This document shows positions 1 to 9,160 of a stretch of 64,000 nucleotides of DNA, piece after piece (within the stretch, counting starts at the first letter, position 1; each line of letters begins with the position of its first letter). Both the position numbers and the translations under genes were made by a program. The stretch comes from Streptomyces hawaiiensis (GTDB taxonomy: Bacteria > Actinomycetota > Actinomycetes > Streptomycetales > Streptomycetaceae), in assembly GCF_004803895.1 (NCBI RefSeq), contig NZ_CP021978.1:3100001-3164000 (forward strand), written 5' to 3'. Below the pieces are notes generated by a model that did no database searches, was not told the DNA's origin, and saw only the letters and a program-made list of their open reading frames with translations.

Positions 1-269
1 CCGCGCCCTTCGTGGCGAACGAGATCTTCGCCAAGGTCGTGGTCGCGATCCTCTCGGGCGGCGACCCGGCCGGGTACCTGAGCGCCCAGCGCACCGCGCA
101 CATGGAGCGGATGCGGGAGCTCACGGCGGTCAAGGCCGCCAAGGGCGCGGACCTCGCGACCGTGCTCTCGGCCGACTACGCCCTCAACCACCTCGACGCC
201 GACCTCCGCTGGATGAGCACCACGGCGGCCCGGCTCACCACCCTGACCGCGGAGGTCGACCCAGCATGA
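1..269 (+). CDS. PadR-family transcriptional regulator, C-terminal part
   Basis: The open frame enters from the left edge and ends at TGA 267-269, so only about 88 C-terminal residues are present. They are mostly helical and resemble the dimerisation domain (Vir_act_alpha_C type) that follows the winged helix in PadR regulators; the winged helix itself lies outside the window. The stop overlaps the ATG of the ABC ATPase (ATGA at 266-269), so the regulator and the exporter are translationally coupled. PadR proteins commonly repress a linked ABC exporter, and that is the inferred role here. Family assignment rests on the C-terminus and context only. Confidence 0.6.
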   Translation, partial: APFVANEIFAKVVVAILSGGDPAGYLSAQRTAHMERMRELTAVKAAKGADLATVLSADYALNHLDADLRWMSTTAARLTTLTAEVDPA

Positions 270-952
270 GCAGACCCGTGCCCCTTCTCACGGCCGGTGG
301 CCTCACCAAAGCGCACGGCCCGACCCCCGCCCTGCGCGGCGCGTCGGTCGAGCTGCACGCCGGCGAGATCCTCGCCGTGACCGGCGCGAGCGGCAGCGGG
401 AAGTCGACACTGCTGCACTGCCTGGCCGGCATCGTCCGCCCGGACGCCGGCTCGGTGACGTACGACGGCCGGCGGCTGGAGGAGCTGCCCGAGAAGCGGC
501 TGAGCGAACTGCGGCGCACCGAGTTCGGCGTGGTGTTCCAGTTCGGGCAGCTCATCCCCGAGCTGACGGTCCTGGACAACGTCGCCCTGCCCCTGCTGCT
601 GGCCGGCACCGACCGGACCGATGCCCGGGCCGCGGCCGGGGAGTGGCTGGAGCGGTTCGGGGTGCGGGGCCAGGAGGATTTGCGGCCGGGCGAGCTGAGC
701 GGCGGCCAGGCGCAACGGGCCGCGCTGGCCCGGGCCCTGGTCACCGGGCCGAGGGTGGTCTTCGCCGACGAGCCGACGGGGGCGCTGGACTCCCTGGCCG
801 GCGAGCAGGTCATGACGTCCCTGGTACACACGGCCCGCGAGTCGGGCACGGCCGTCCTGCTGATCACGCACGACGCCCGGGTGGCCGCGTATGCGGACCG
901 GGAGGTCCAGCTGCGGGACGGGGCCGTCGCGGCGCTGGGGGTGACGGCGTGA
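266..952 (+). CDS. ABC transporter ATP-binding protein (MacB/LolD-like)
   Basis: A complete 228-residue ABC ATPase. Walker A GASGSGKST is at residues 40-48, the signature LSGGQ at about 144-148, Walker B VVFADEP with Asp168/Glu169, and the switch histidine lies in LLITHD. The size and the downstream FtsX-like permease fit the MacB/LolD type, which drives export of lipids, peptides or antibiotics from the membrane. Start ATG 266 overlaps the upstream regulator stop, and the gene's own stop overlaps the permease GTG (949), giving a three-gene operon. The substrate is not deducible. Confidence 0.9.
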   Translation: MSRPVPLLTAGGLTKAHGPTPALRGASVELHAGEILAVTGASGSGKSTLLHCLAGIVRPDAGSVTYDGRRLEELPEKRLSELRRTEFGVVFQFGQLIPELTVLDNVALPLLLAGTDRTDARAAAGEWLERFGVRGQEDLRPGELSGGQAQRAALARALVTGPRVVFADEPTGALDSLAGEQVMTSLVHTARESGTAVLLITHDARVAAYADREVQLRDGAVAALGVTA

Positions 953-2304
953 AAGCCCTGCGTTCCGATCTGCGCCTCGCCTGGGAACTCACCCGGGGTT
1001 CCGGCCGCGGCGAGTGGTGGCGGGTGACGCTCACCGCGACGGGGGCGGCGCTCGCGACGGGGTTCGCGCTGGCCGCCGTCGTCCTGGCATCACTGCGTGG
1101 CTGGCATCGGGTGCCCGTCGCCGCGGGGCTGCTGGACGAGCCCGGCACGCGGTCCGGCGTGATCGTCGGCCTGCTGCTCCTGCTCGTGCCGGTGCTCGGG
1201 TTCCTCGGCCAGTGCGCCCGGATCGGGGCGGTGCACCGCGACCGGCGGCTGGCCGGGCTGCGGCTGGCCGGGGCCACGCCCTGGCAGGTGCGGCGGATCG
1301 CCGCGCTGGAGACCGGGCCGGCCTGTCTGCTGGGCTCGGCGGTCGCCACCCTGTTCTCCGTGCTGCTCCTGCTGCGTCTGTGGGACCGGCCCACGGCCCT
1401 GACCTGGGCGGGGATCGTCCTGGTCGCCGTCACCGTACCGCTGCTGGGCGCCGCGGCGGGCGCGCTGGCGCTGCGCCGGGTGGTGGCCTCGCCCCTCGGC
1501 TGGGTCCGCCGGGTCGGGCCGCGCGGCGGGCGCGGGCCCGGGCTGCTGTTCCTGGCGGGGGTACTGCTGGTCGCGGCGATGGCGCTGCTCACCGTGGCCA
1601 CCACGTCCCCGGCGGCTTCCAACCGGCCGGACGGCGGGGTTCCACTGACGCTGATGGGCGTGATCCTCGCGGTCGGCGCGGGCGCGGTGTGGTTCTCCGG
1701 GGCCGCCGCGAAGGCGACCGGGCGGGTCCTCGCGGTCCGGGCCCGGTCGGCCGCGACGCTGATCGCGGCGGAACGGCTGCGCGAGGACCCCTGGGCCGCT
1801 GCCCGTACGCACGCGGCGGTGCTGCTGGTGACGGTGGTGGGGACCGGCTTCATGGGCATCCGGCAGGTGCTCCTGGATGTGGTGCACTCCCGCGACAGCC
1901 TCACCGCGAACGCGGACTACTACACCACCGGCGTCGACCTCACGGGCGCCGCCATCGCGGTCGCCTTCGCGATCACGCTGTCCGGCCTCGCCGTCGGCAC
2001 CGCCGAGTCCCTGGCGACCCGCCGCCGAGGTCTGGCCGCGCAGACCGCCGCGGGGGTGCCGCACGCGGTGCTCGGCCGAGCGCTGCTGCTGGAGACCGCG
2101 CTGCCGCTGGCCCCCGCGGTGCTGCTCGCGGGCCTGGGCGGGACGGCCATCGGCACGTGGTACGCGCTGCTCGCCGACCGCCCGGTCCCCTGGGCGATCG
2201 TCCTGGTCCCCATCGCCGTCTACGCCGCCTGCCTGCTGGCCGCGGCCACCACGCTGCCTCTGCTGCGCCGATCGGTCCGCCCGGGGGAACTGCGGTACGC
2301 GTAG
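949..2304 (+). CDS. FtsX-like ABC transporter permease
   Basis: A 451-residue membrane protein starting at GTG 949, which overlaps the stop of the ATPase gene (GTGA). It has many hydrophobic helices: an N-terminal segment after about residue 30, a cluster around residues 70-170, and a C-terminal group. This is a variant FtsX/MacB layout with two repeated membrane blocks. It would form the membrane part of the exporter with the upstream ATPase. A longer upstream frame exists but lies entirely within the ATPase gene, so the overlapping GTG is the supported start. Confidence 0.8.
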   Translation: MKALRSDLRLAWELTRGSGRGEWWRVTLTATGAALATGFALAAVVLASLRGWHRVPVAAGLLDEPGTRSGVIVGLLLLLVPVLGFLGQCARIGAVHRDRRLAGLRLAGATPWQVRRIAALETGPACLLGSAVATLFSVLLLLRLWDRPTALTWAGIVLVAVTVPLLGAAAGALALRRVVASPLGWVRRVGPRGGRGPGLLFLAGVLLVAAMALLTVATTSPAASNRPDGGVPLTLMGVILAVGAGAVWFSGAAAKATGRVLAVRARSAATLIAAERLREDPWAAARTHAAVLLVTVVGTGFMGIRQVLLDVVHSRDSLTANADYYTTGVDLTGAAIAVAFAITLSGLAVGTAESLATRRRGLAAQTAAGVPHAVLGRALLLETALPLAPAVLLAGLGGTAIGTWYALLADRPVPWAIVLVPIAVYAACLLAAATTLPLLRRSVRPGELRYA

Positions 2305-2323
2305 AGGCGCCCCCCTTGTCGGA

Positions 2324-2356
2324 CCGGCCCGGGGGAACGGGGGTTCCCCGGGTCGG
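2324..2356. terminator. Hairpin between convergent genes
   Basis: A GC-rich stem (CCCGGGGGAAC pairing with GTTCCCCGGG, one G bulged, GGGG loop) lies between the permease stop at 2304 and the convergent HNH stop at 2394. No T-run follows. It probably acts as a bidirectional hairpin terminator, as is common in streptomycetes. Confidence 0.5.
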
Positions 2357-2393
2357 CCGGCCGCACGCGGCAATACGAAGGCCCGGATCGTCG

Positions 2394-2930
2394 TCAGGCG
2401 GAAATGCCGTCGATCCGGGCCATGGCGTCCTCCGCGCCGTACGGCTGCAAGTACGGCAACCAGCGCGGATCCCTATGGCCGGTCCCGATGATGCGCCAGG
2501 CCAGGCCGGACGGCGGGGCGGGTTTGTGGCGCAGCCGCCAGCCGATCTCGAAGAGGTGCCGGTCGGCCTTCACATGGTTGCAGCGGCGGCAGGACGCCAC
2601 CACGTTGTCCCAGACGTGCTTGCCTCCGCGGCTGCGCGGAATCACGTGGTCGACGCTGGTTGCGACGCCACCGCAGTACATGCACCGGCCCCCGTCGCGG
2701 GCGAACAGCGCCCGGCGGGTCAGTGGAACGGGCCCCCGATAGGGAACCCGCACGAATCGCTTGAGCCGGACCACGCTGGGTGCGGGGACTGTGACGGTCG
2801 CGCTGTGCAGATAGGCGCCGGACTCCTCGAGGCATACGGCCTTGTTCTCGAGGACGAGGACGAGCGCGCGGCGGAGCGGTACGACGCCTAGCGGCTCGTA
2901 CGACGCGTTGAGGACCAGGACATGCGGCAC
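2394..2930 (-). CDS. HNH endonuclease
   Basis: A 178-residue HNH nuclease. The start is GTG 2930, chosen because AAGGAGG lies five bases upstream (about 2936-2942) and the product begins PHVLVLNASYEPL, a typical family N-terminus; longer frames exist but lack this signal. The nuclease core has CMYCGG, then SVDHVIPRSRGG, the asparagine-containing WDNVVASCRRCNHVK, and a paired CxxC metal site. It is a stand-alone housekeeping-type HNH protein found in many actinobacteria; its biological role is not established. No phage or restriction genes are next to it. Confidence 0.85.
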   Translation of the reverse strand: MPHVLVLNASYEPLGVVPLRRALVLVLENKAVCLEESGAYLHSATVTVPAPSVVRLKRFVRVPYRGPVPLTRRALFARDGGRCMYCGGVATSVDHVIPRSRGGKHVWDNVVASCRRCNHVKADRHLFEIGWRLRHKPAPPSGLAWRIIGTGHRDPRWLPYLQPYGAEDAMARIDGISA

Positions 2931-3243
2931 GGATGCCTCCTTGGACGCCGGCGGCGCGTGGCTCGCGCCGGGACGATTCGTAGTCAGTCTCCCCTCATGC
3001 CTGGTGGAAGCGCCACCATGTCCCCGTAACGGGCTGGGAGTGTTTTCGACCACATCCCATTCATCCCCCGGATGGTGGCCTGTTCAAGCCCAGGTGAGCA
3101 CGGTCTCTCCTTCACACATTCTTCGAGAGCACACACAATGCCCCGTTAGTGTGGTGGTTCTGCCCCTTCGGTGACCCAGTCGTGACCTTGACCCCTCCGA
3201 ACCACCGCACCGGGGCAGACCGCTGCACCTGGAGGTACCTGCC
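2931..3243. other. Divergent intergenic region, HNH gene to mscS
   Basis: This gene-free stretch of 313 bases must hold the divergent promoters of the HNH gene (minus) and the channel gene (plus). A small hairpin (GGTGG/CCACC) lies near 3002-3018. I see no tRNA, repeat or clear operator. Confidence 0.4.
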
Positions 3244-4350
3244 GTGTCCCTGTCCGCCGTCCTGCTCGCCGCCGGTCCGTCACCGTCGCCGTCGCCGACC
3301 CCCTCGGGCACGGAGACTCCGAGAGTGCCCTCGCTCCAGGACGCCCAGGAGAGCGCGACGAACGCCGCCGGCTGGGTCGAGCAGAACTGGTCGACGTGGC
3401 TCGCGATCGGTCTGCAGGTCCTGCTGGTCCTGACGATAGCGGCGGTGCTGAGGGTCGCGGTGCGGCGGGCGATCACCAAGCTCATAGACCGGATGAGCCG
3501 TACCGCCCAGAGCTCGGACGGGAGTCCTCTGGGCGGGCTGCTGGTCAATGTCGAGCGCCGCCGTCAGCGCTCGCAGGCGATCGGCTCGGTGCTGCGCTCA
3601 GTGGCGAGCTTCCTCATCATGGGCACCGCGGCCCTGATGATCCTCTCCGCGTTCAACATCAACCTGGCTCCGCTGCTGGCGTCCGCCGGTGTCGCGGGCG
3701 TGGCGATCGGCTTCGGCGCCCGCAACCTGGTCACCGACTTCCTCTCGGGCGTCTTCATGATCCTGGAGGACCAGTACGGCGTCGGCGACACGATCGACGC
3801 GGGCGTCGCCTCCGGCGAGGTGATCGAGGTGGGCCTGCGCGTGACCAAGCTGCGTGGCGACGGCGGCGAGATCTGGTACGTCCGCAACGGCGAGGTCAAA
3901 CGCATCGGCAACCTCTCCCAGGGCTGGGCGACGGCCGTCGTCGACGTCACCGTCCACGCCGGCGAGGACCTGGACAAGGTCAAGGCCACGCTCGACGAGG
4001 TCGCCGGGAAGATGACCGCCGAGGAGCCCTGGAACGAGCTGCTGTGGGGCCCGATCGAGGTCCTCGGCCTGGACAGCGTGCTGCTGGACTCGATGGTCGT
4101 GCGGCTCTCGGCCAAGACCATGCCGGGCAAGTCCCTGACCGTGGAGCGGGAGCTGCGCTGGCGCGTGAAGCGGGCCTTCGACGCGGCGGACATCCGGATC
4201 GTCGGCGGCGCCACCACTCCGGCCGGGGAGCAGCCCGCCGACCCGACGGCGGGGATGGCCGCCCCGTCGGTGTACGCGAACGCGACGTCCCCCCAGTCGG
4301 CCGCGGCGTCCCCGCTCGCGCCGCCCGCACCGACGAGCACCACGAAGTAG
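3244..4350 (+). CDS. MscS-family mechanosensitive ion channel
   Basis: A 368-residue small-conductance mechanosensitive channel. GTG 3244 is preceded by GGAGG. An N-terminal hydrophobic segment is followed by a linker, a membrane helix at about residues 55-75, another at about 115-135, and the pore-lining helix rich in Gly/Ala (LLASAGVAGVAIGFGARNLV). The MscS beta domain follows (DFLSGVFMILEDQYGVGDTI) and then the alpha/beta cage. It should sit in the plasma membrane and release solutes on hypo-osmotic shock. The C-terminal tail after about residue 320 is Pro/Ala/Thr rich and probably disordered. A strong hairpin follows the stop. Confidence 0.92.
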   Translation: MSLSAVLLAAGPSPSPSPTPSGTETPRVPSLQDAQESATNAAGWVEQNWSTWLAIGLQVLLVLTIAAVLRVAVRRAITKLIDRMSRTAQSSDGSPLGGLLVNVERRRQRSQAIGSVLRSVASFLIMGTAALMILSAFNINLAPLLASAGVAGVAIGFGARNLVTDFLSGVFMILEDQYGVGDTIDAGVASGEVIEVGLRVTKLRGDGGEIWYVRNGEVKRIGNLSQGWATAVVDVTVHAGEDLDKVKATLDEVAGKMTAEEPWNELLWGPIEVLGLDSVLLDSMVVRLSAKTMPGKSLTVERELRWRVKRAFDAADIRIVGGATTPAGEQPADPTAGMAAPSVYANATSPQSAAASPLAPPAPTSTTK

Positions 4351-4366
4351 CCGTCACTCCTCGCAT

Positions 4367-4403
4367 GGGGGGCGGCACCCGGTCCTGCCGTGTGCCGCCC
4401 CCC
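4367..4403 (+). terminator. Strong hairpin after mscS
   Basis: A perfect 12-bp stem, GGGGGGCGGCAC pairing with GTGCCGCCCCCC, with a 13-base loop, starts 17 bases after the channel stop. There is no long T-run. Confidence 0.7.
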
Positions 4404-4537
4404 TTCGCATGTCCCGACGGATGTCCCCACCCGTGTCCTCACTCACGCCGTCACACATGCCCTCACCCATGCCGGATGACGACAGGCCGTCCCCTATTGA
4501 CGCCCGCCCGACACCCGGCCTACCTTCCTCCCACCGA

Positions 4538-4552
4538 TAGGAAACTTTCCTA
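4538..4552. promoter_or_regulatory. Palindromic operator upstream of the ROK gene
   Basis: TAGGAAA-C-TTTCCTA, perfect 7-bp arms around one base, about 60-70 bases before the ROK regulator start. A/T-rich palindromes with AAA/TTT centres are the usual targets of ROK repressors, so this is the likely autoregulatory site. It may also control the sugar operon by read-through. Confidence 0.6.
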
Positions 4553-4610
4553 ACAGTGGACGATGGACTTCTGTCCCCGGTCACTGAGAAGCTGAGCAAC
4601 CGAAGGGCAG

Positions 4611-5834
4611 GTGTGGACACGCATGGCAGGAACCGCCGGCACGCCGGGCACCCCGCGCGTCCTGCGCGCCATGAACGACCGGGCCGCCCTGGACCTGCTG
4701 CTGGAGCACGGACAGCTGTCCCGCACCCGGATCGGCAAGCTCACCGGCCTGTCCAAGCCGACCGCCTCCCAGCTCCTGGCCCGTCTGGAGGCGGCGGGCC
4801 TCGTCCTGGCCACCGGTACCACCGAAGGCCGCCCCGGCCCCAGCGCCCAGCTCTACGAGGTCAATCCGGCGGCCGGTTACGCCGCCGGACTCGACGTCAC
4901 CCCCGAGCGGATCCTCGCCGCGGTCGCCGACATCACCGGCCGCACGGTCGGCCGCCACGAGCTGCCCACCCCCGGCAGGCGCTCCGGCACCCCGGTCGTC
5001 CAGCAGGTCACCGACGCCCTGGACGGCGCGGTGAAGGCGGCCGGTCTCGCCCGGGACGACATCCACCGCCTCGTCATCGGCACCCCCGGCGCCTTCGACC
5101 CCACCACCGGCCGTCTGCGCTACGCCTCCCACCTCCCCGGCTGGCACTCCCCCACCCTGCTGGACGAACTCGCCGCCGCCCTGCCGATGCCGTTCGAGTA
5201 CGAGAACGACGTCAATCTGGTCGCGCTCGCCGAGCAGCGTCTCGGCGCGGCCCGGGGCCACGCGGACTTCGTGCTGCTGTGGAACCAGGAGGGCCTGGGC
5301 GCCGCCCTGGTCCTCGGCGGCCGGCTGCACCGCGGCTGGACCGGCGGCGCCGGCGAGGTCGGCTTCCTGCCGGTGCCGGGCACGCCCCTGGTCCGCCAGG
5401 TCACCAAGGCCAACAGCGGCGGCTACCAGGAGCTGGCCGGTTCCCAGGCCGTGCCGCGCCTGGCCCGCGAACTGGGCATCGAGGACATCCCGCCCGGCCC
5501 GTACGCCGAGGCCGCCGCCGAGCTGGTGGCCAGGGCGGCACAGGCCGGCGACGACGCCCACCGGCACCTCCTGCAGACCTACGCGACCCGGCTGGCCACC
5601 GGTCTGGCCTCCCTGGTCTCGGTCCTCGACCCCGAGCTCGTCGTGCTGAGCGGCACGTCCCTCACCTCGGGCGGCGAGCCGCTGCGCGCCCTCGTCCAGG
5701 CCGAACTGGAAGAGCTGGCCGCGTCCCGCCCGCGCCTGGTCGTGGGCGACGTCCGTGAACACCCCGTGCTGCGCGGCGCGCTGGAGAGCGCACTCGCCAC
5801 CACGCGCGACGAGGTCTTCGACACCTCCCGCTGA
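4611..5834 (+). CDS. ROK-family transcriptional regulator
   Basis: A 407-residue sugar-responsive repressor. The start is GTG 4611 or ATG 4623, both in frame with weak ribosome sites. Residues about 20-85 form a winged helix-turn-helix (LSRTRIGKLTGLSKPTASQLL). The rest is the ROK actin-like fold, seen in AGLDVTPERILAAVADITG, the NDVNLVALAE block and the GGAGEVG segment. The zinc-binding Cys cluster of catalytic ROK kinases is absent, so this is a regulator and not a glucokinase. It lies 61 bases before a sugar ABC operon in the same direction and presumably senses the imported sugar or its phosphate. Confidence 0.88.
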   Translation: MWTRMAGTAGTPGTPRVLRAMNDRAALDLLLEHGQLSRTRIGKLTGLSKPTASQLLARLEAAGLVLATGTTEGRPGPSAQLYEVNPAAGYAAGLDVTPERILAAVADITGRTVGRHELPTPGRRSGTPVVQQVTDALDGAVKAAGLARDDIHRLVIGTPGAFDPTTGRLRYASHLPGWHSPTLLDELAAALPMPFEYENDVNLVALAEQRLGAARGHADFVLLWNQEGLGAALVLGGRLHRGWTGGAGEVGFLPVPGTPLVRQVTKANSGGYQELAGSQAVPRLARELGIEDIPPGPYAEAAAELVARAAQAGDDAHRHLLQTYATRLATGLASLVSVLDPELVVLSGTSLTSGGEPLRALVQAELEELAASRPRLVVGDVREHPVLRGALESALATTRDEVFDTSR

Positions 5835-5895
5835 CCCCACCCCTCCCCCGGTATTTCCCCTTCTTCCTTCCTTCCGTGCCTCAGGGAGCTCTGCC

Positions 5896-7233
5896 ATGCC
5901 CGGAACATCCAGAAAAGCGACCTTCGCGCTCGCCGCATCCGCCTCTCTCGCCCTCCTCGCCACCGCGTGCACCGGCCAGCCGGACGCCGGTGCGGGCGAC
6001 GACGCGGCCAAGGAGACGACCATCAACTTCTGGCATGCCTGGAGCGCGCCGTCGGAGGTGAAGGCCGTCAAGGACCTGGTCGCCGGATTCGAGAAGGCGC
6101 ACCCCAACATCCACGTCAACGTCGTCGGCAACATGACGGACGACAAGATGAACCAGGCCCTGCGCACCGGCGGCGCCAAGGCCCCGGACGTGATCTCGTC
6201 GTTCACCACCAACAGCGTCGGAAAGTTCTGCTCCTCGGGCGCCCTGGTGAACCTCGATCCGTTCTTCGACAAGTCGGGCATCGACCCGCAGAAGACCTTC
6301 CCGAAGGCCATGAACGAGTACACCCGGTTCGACGGCAACCGCTGCGCGGTCCCCCTCCTCGGCGACGCCTACGGCCTCTACTACAACAAGACGGCGTTCG
6401 AGAAGGCCGGTGTCGCCGCCCCGCCGAAGACCTGGTCGGAATTCGAGCGGGTCGCCAAGAAGCTGACGATCCCCCAGGGCGACACCTACAAGCAGCTCGG
6501 CTTCATGCCGAACTACCACGGCTGGGAGACCACCACCGAGCACTACCTCGGCCAGTTCTCCCCGACGTACTTCGACCAGAACGGCAAGTCGAACGTCGCC
6601 GAGGACCCGGCTTTCGCCAAGGCGTTCACGGTCCAGAAGAAGCTGGTCGACGCGCTCGGCGGCTACCGCAAGCTGGAGACCTACCGCTCGAAGCTCGGCG
6701 ACGAATGGGGCCCCAAGCACCCCTTCCACACCGGCCAGGTCGCCATGCAGCTCGACGGCGAGTGGCGCCTGGGCATGGCCCTGGACACCGAGCCGACGTT
6801 CGACATCGGCGTGGCCCCGCTGCCCGTCCCCGACGACCGGGCCGACCAGTACGGCAAGGGCTACATCACCGGCACCATCGCCGGTATCGCCGCGACCAGC
6901 GAAAAGCAGAACGCGGCCTGGGAGCTGGTGAAGTACATGACCACGGACACGGACGCGGTGGTGAACTTCTCCAACGCCATCCACAACGTGCCCTCGACGC
7001 TGGCGGCCCTGAAGTCCCCGAAGTTGAAGTACGACCCGCGCTTCAAGACGTTCCTGGAGATCGCCGCGAACCCGGACTCCACCACGGCCCCCGCCTCCGT
7101 CAACGGCGGCGTCTACCTCTCCACGATCCAGCAGTTCGGCTACGACTACGAAAGCGGCAAGGCCACCGACCTGAAAAAGGGCCTTCGGGAAACCGCTCGG
7201 CAGATCGACACGGACATCGCGCAGGCGAAGTAA
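5896..7233 (+). CDS. Sugar ABC transporter substrate-binding lipoprotein
   Basis: A 445-residue family 1 extracellular solute-binding protein starting at ATG 5896. Residues 1-24 are a lipoprotein signal peptide with lipobox ATAC and acyl-Cys25. The mature part begins with a TINFWHAW strand typical of sugar-binding proteins. It would capture an oligosaccharide outside the cell and deliver it to the two permeases just downstream. No transport ATPase gene is present; Streptomyces sugar importers often share the distant MsiK ATPase, and that is inferred here. An in-frame GTG at 5755 lies inside the ROK gene and is rejected because it would lose the signal peptide. Confidence 0.92.
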   Translation: MPGTSRKATFALAASASLALLATACTGQPDAGAGDDAAKETTINFWHAWSAPSEVKAVKDLVAGFEKAHPNIHVNVVGNMTDDKMNQALRTGGAKAPDVISSFTTNSVGKFCSSGALVNLDPFFDKSGIDPQKTFPKAMNEYTRFDGNRCAVPLLGDAYGLYYNKTAFEKAGVAAPPKTWSEFERVAKKLTIPQGDTYKQLGFMPNYHGWETTTEHYLGQFSPTYFDQNGKSNVAEDPAFAKAFTVQKKLVDALGGYRKLETYRSKLGDEWGPKHPFHTGQVAMQLDGEWRLGMALDTEPTFDIGVAPLPVPDDRADQYGKGYITGTIAGIAATSEKQNAAWELVKYMTTDTDAVVNFSNAIHNVPSTLAALKSPKLKYDPRFKTFLEIAANPDSTTAPASVNGGVYLSTIQQFGYDYESGKATDLKKGLRETARQIDTDIAQAK

Positions 7234-7236
7234 GCC

Positions 7237-8181
7237 ATGAGCACCTCCACCCTGCGGGCTAGACACCGCCGCTCGACCCTGCGCACCCTCGCCTTCCTCT
7301 CCCCCTGGCTGATCGGCTTCACGGTCTTCTTCGCCTACCCCCTGCTCTCCACCGTCTACTTCTCCTTCATGCGGTACGACGGCTTCAAGCCGCCGGTCTG
7401 GTCGGGCACGAAGAACTGGACGTACGTCTTCGAGCACTACCCCTTCTTCTGGCCCGCCCTGCGCAACACCCTGTGGCTGGTCGTCGTCATGGTCACGCTC
7501 CGGGTCGTCTTCGGCTTGGGCGTGGGCCTGCTGATCACCAAGATCAAGACGGCCACGGGTGTCTTCCGCACCCTCTTCTACCTGCCCTACCTGGCCCCGC
7601 CCGTGGCGGCCACGATGGCCTTCGCCTTCCTCCTCAACCCCGGCACGGGCCCGGTCAACTCGATCCTGGAGCAGATCGGGCTCCCCGCTCCCGGCTGGTT
7701 CAACGACCCCACCTGGTCGAAGCCGGCCCTGACCCTCCTGGCCCTCTGGGGCATCGGCGACCTGATGGTCATCTTCATGGCCGCCCTGCTCGACGTGCCG
7801 AAGGAGCAGTACGAGGCGGCGGAACTGGACGGCACGACGCCCTGGCAGCGCTTCCGCTACGTGACGCTGCCGAACATCTCGCCGATCGTCATGTTCGCGG
7901 TCGTCACGGGGGTGATCCAGACGATGCAGTACTACACCCAGCCGCTGATCGCCGGGAAGGTCGCCTCGGGCGTGATCCAGGGCGCGGGAACGCAGTTCGA
8001 GCCCGGCTACCCCGACAAGTCGACCCTCACCCTCCCCCAGCTCGTCTACAACCTGGGCTTCCAGCGCTTCGACTACGGCTCGGCCTGCGTGGTCGCCCTG
8101 GTCCTCTTCGCCCTCTCCATGGCCTTCACGGCACTTCTGATGCGCCGCAGGGGCGGCCTGATCCAGGCAGGTGAACGATGA
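7237..8181 (+). CDS. Sugar ABC transporter permease 1
   Basis: A 314-residue MalF-type inner-membrane permease with six predicted helices. The first hydrophobic segment (FLSPWLIGFTVFFAYPLL) follows an Arg-rich N-terminus. The EAA loop that contacts the ATPase is visible as EAAELDGTTPWQRFRYV near residue 205. It starts three bases after the binding-protein stop and overlaps the next permease gene by ATGA (8178-8181). It forms a heterodimeric channel with permease 2. Confidence 0.92.
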   Translation: MSTSTLRARHRRSTLRTLAFLSPWLIGFTVFFAYPLLSTVYFSFMRYDGFKPPVWSGTKNWTYVFEHYPFFWPALRNTLWLVVVMVTLRVVFGLGVGLLITKIKTATGVFRTLFYLPYLAPPVAATMAFAFLLNPGTGPVNSILEQIGLPAPGWFNDPTWSKPALTLLALWGIGDLMVIFMAALLDVPKEQYEAAELDGTTPWQRFRYVTLPNISPIVMFAVVTGVIQTMQYYTQPLIAGKVASGVIQGAGTQFEPGYPDKSTLTLPQLVYNLGFQRFDYGSACVVALVLFALSMAFTALLMRRRGGLIQAGER

Positions 8182-9071
8182 CGCGGGTACTCGACAAGCC
8201 CCTGGAGTCGAAGGCGCCCTCTTCACCGGCGGAACGCACGGCCCACCGCAGGGCGCTCCTGGAGTGGATCGCGATCCACTCCCTGGGCATCGCGGCGGCC
8301 CTCTTCTTCACGCTCCCGTTCGTCTTCGTCCTCCTCACCTCCCTGATGAGCGACAGCCAGGCGCTCAGCCGCGACCTCATCCCGCACACCTGGGAGTGGG
8401 GCAACTACGCCGAGGTCTTCGACACCCCCGGCTTCCTCACCTGGTGGAAGAACACCCTGGTCTACGCGGGCCTGGGCACCGTCCTCACGGTCGTCTCCTC
8501 GATCCCCGTGGCCTACGCCCTGGCCAAGTTCCGCTTCCGCGGCCGCAATCTGACCCTGATGCTGGTCATCTCGATGATGATGCTGCCGCCGCAGGTGGTC
8601 ATCATCCCGATGTACCTGTTCTGGGCGAAGCAACTGGACCTGTCCGGCTCGCTCTGGCCGCTGATCATCCCCATGGCGTTCGGCGACGCGTTCTCGATCT
8701 TCCTGTTGCGCCAGTTCCTCACGACGATCCCCGACGAGTACGTGGACGCGGCCAAGGTGGACGGCTGCGGCGACCTGCGCACGCTGCTCAAGGTCGTCCT
8801 CCCGATGGCGAAACCGGGCATAGCCGCGGTGGCCCTCTTCCAGTTCTTCTACGCGTGGAACGACTACTTCGGCCCCCAGATCTACGCTTCGGAGAACCCG
8901 GGCGCCTGGACGCTCTCCTACGGCCTGGAGTCGTTCAAGGGCGCCCACCACACCGACTGGAACCTCACCATGGCCGCCACCGTGCTGGTCATGGCCCCCG
9001 TGATCCTCGTGTTCTTCTTCGCCCAGAAGGCGTTTGTCGAGGGCGTCACGCTCACCGGAGTAAAGGGTTAG
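8178..9071 (+). CDS. Sugar ABC transporter permease 2
   Basis: A 297-residue MalG-type permease with six hydrophobic segments. The EAA motif appears as VDAAKVDGCGDLRTLLKVVLP. Its start overlaps the stop of permease 1. Together the two permeases and the lipoprotein make an importer of the CUT1 type, which handles di- and oligosaccharides. It is separated by 89 bases from the GH4 gene. Confidence 0.92.
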   Translation: MTRVLDKPLESKAPSSPAERTAHRRALLEWIAIHSLGIAAALFFTLPFVFVLLTSLMSDSQALSRDLIPHTWEWGNYAEVFDTPGFLTWWKNTLVYAGLGTVLTVVSSIPVAYALAKFRFRGRNLTLMLVISMMMLPPQVVIIPMYLFWAKQLDLSGSLWPLIIPMAFGDAFSIFLLRQFLTTIPDEYVDAAKVDGCGDLRTLLKVVLPMAKPGIAAVALFQFFYAWNDYFGPQIYASENPGAWTLSYGLESFKGAHHTDWNLTMAATVLVMAPVILVFFFAQKAFVEGVTLTGVKG

Positions 9072-9160
9072 AGACACATGCAGCATCTCCCCGGGGAGCA
9101 CCCCCCGGACCCCCGGCCGATGGTCGTCGTCCCGGGCATCTGGAAGCGAGGGACCGCTCA

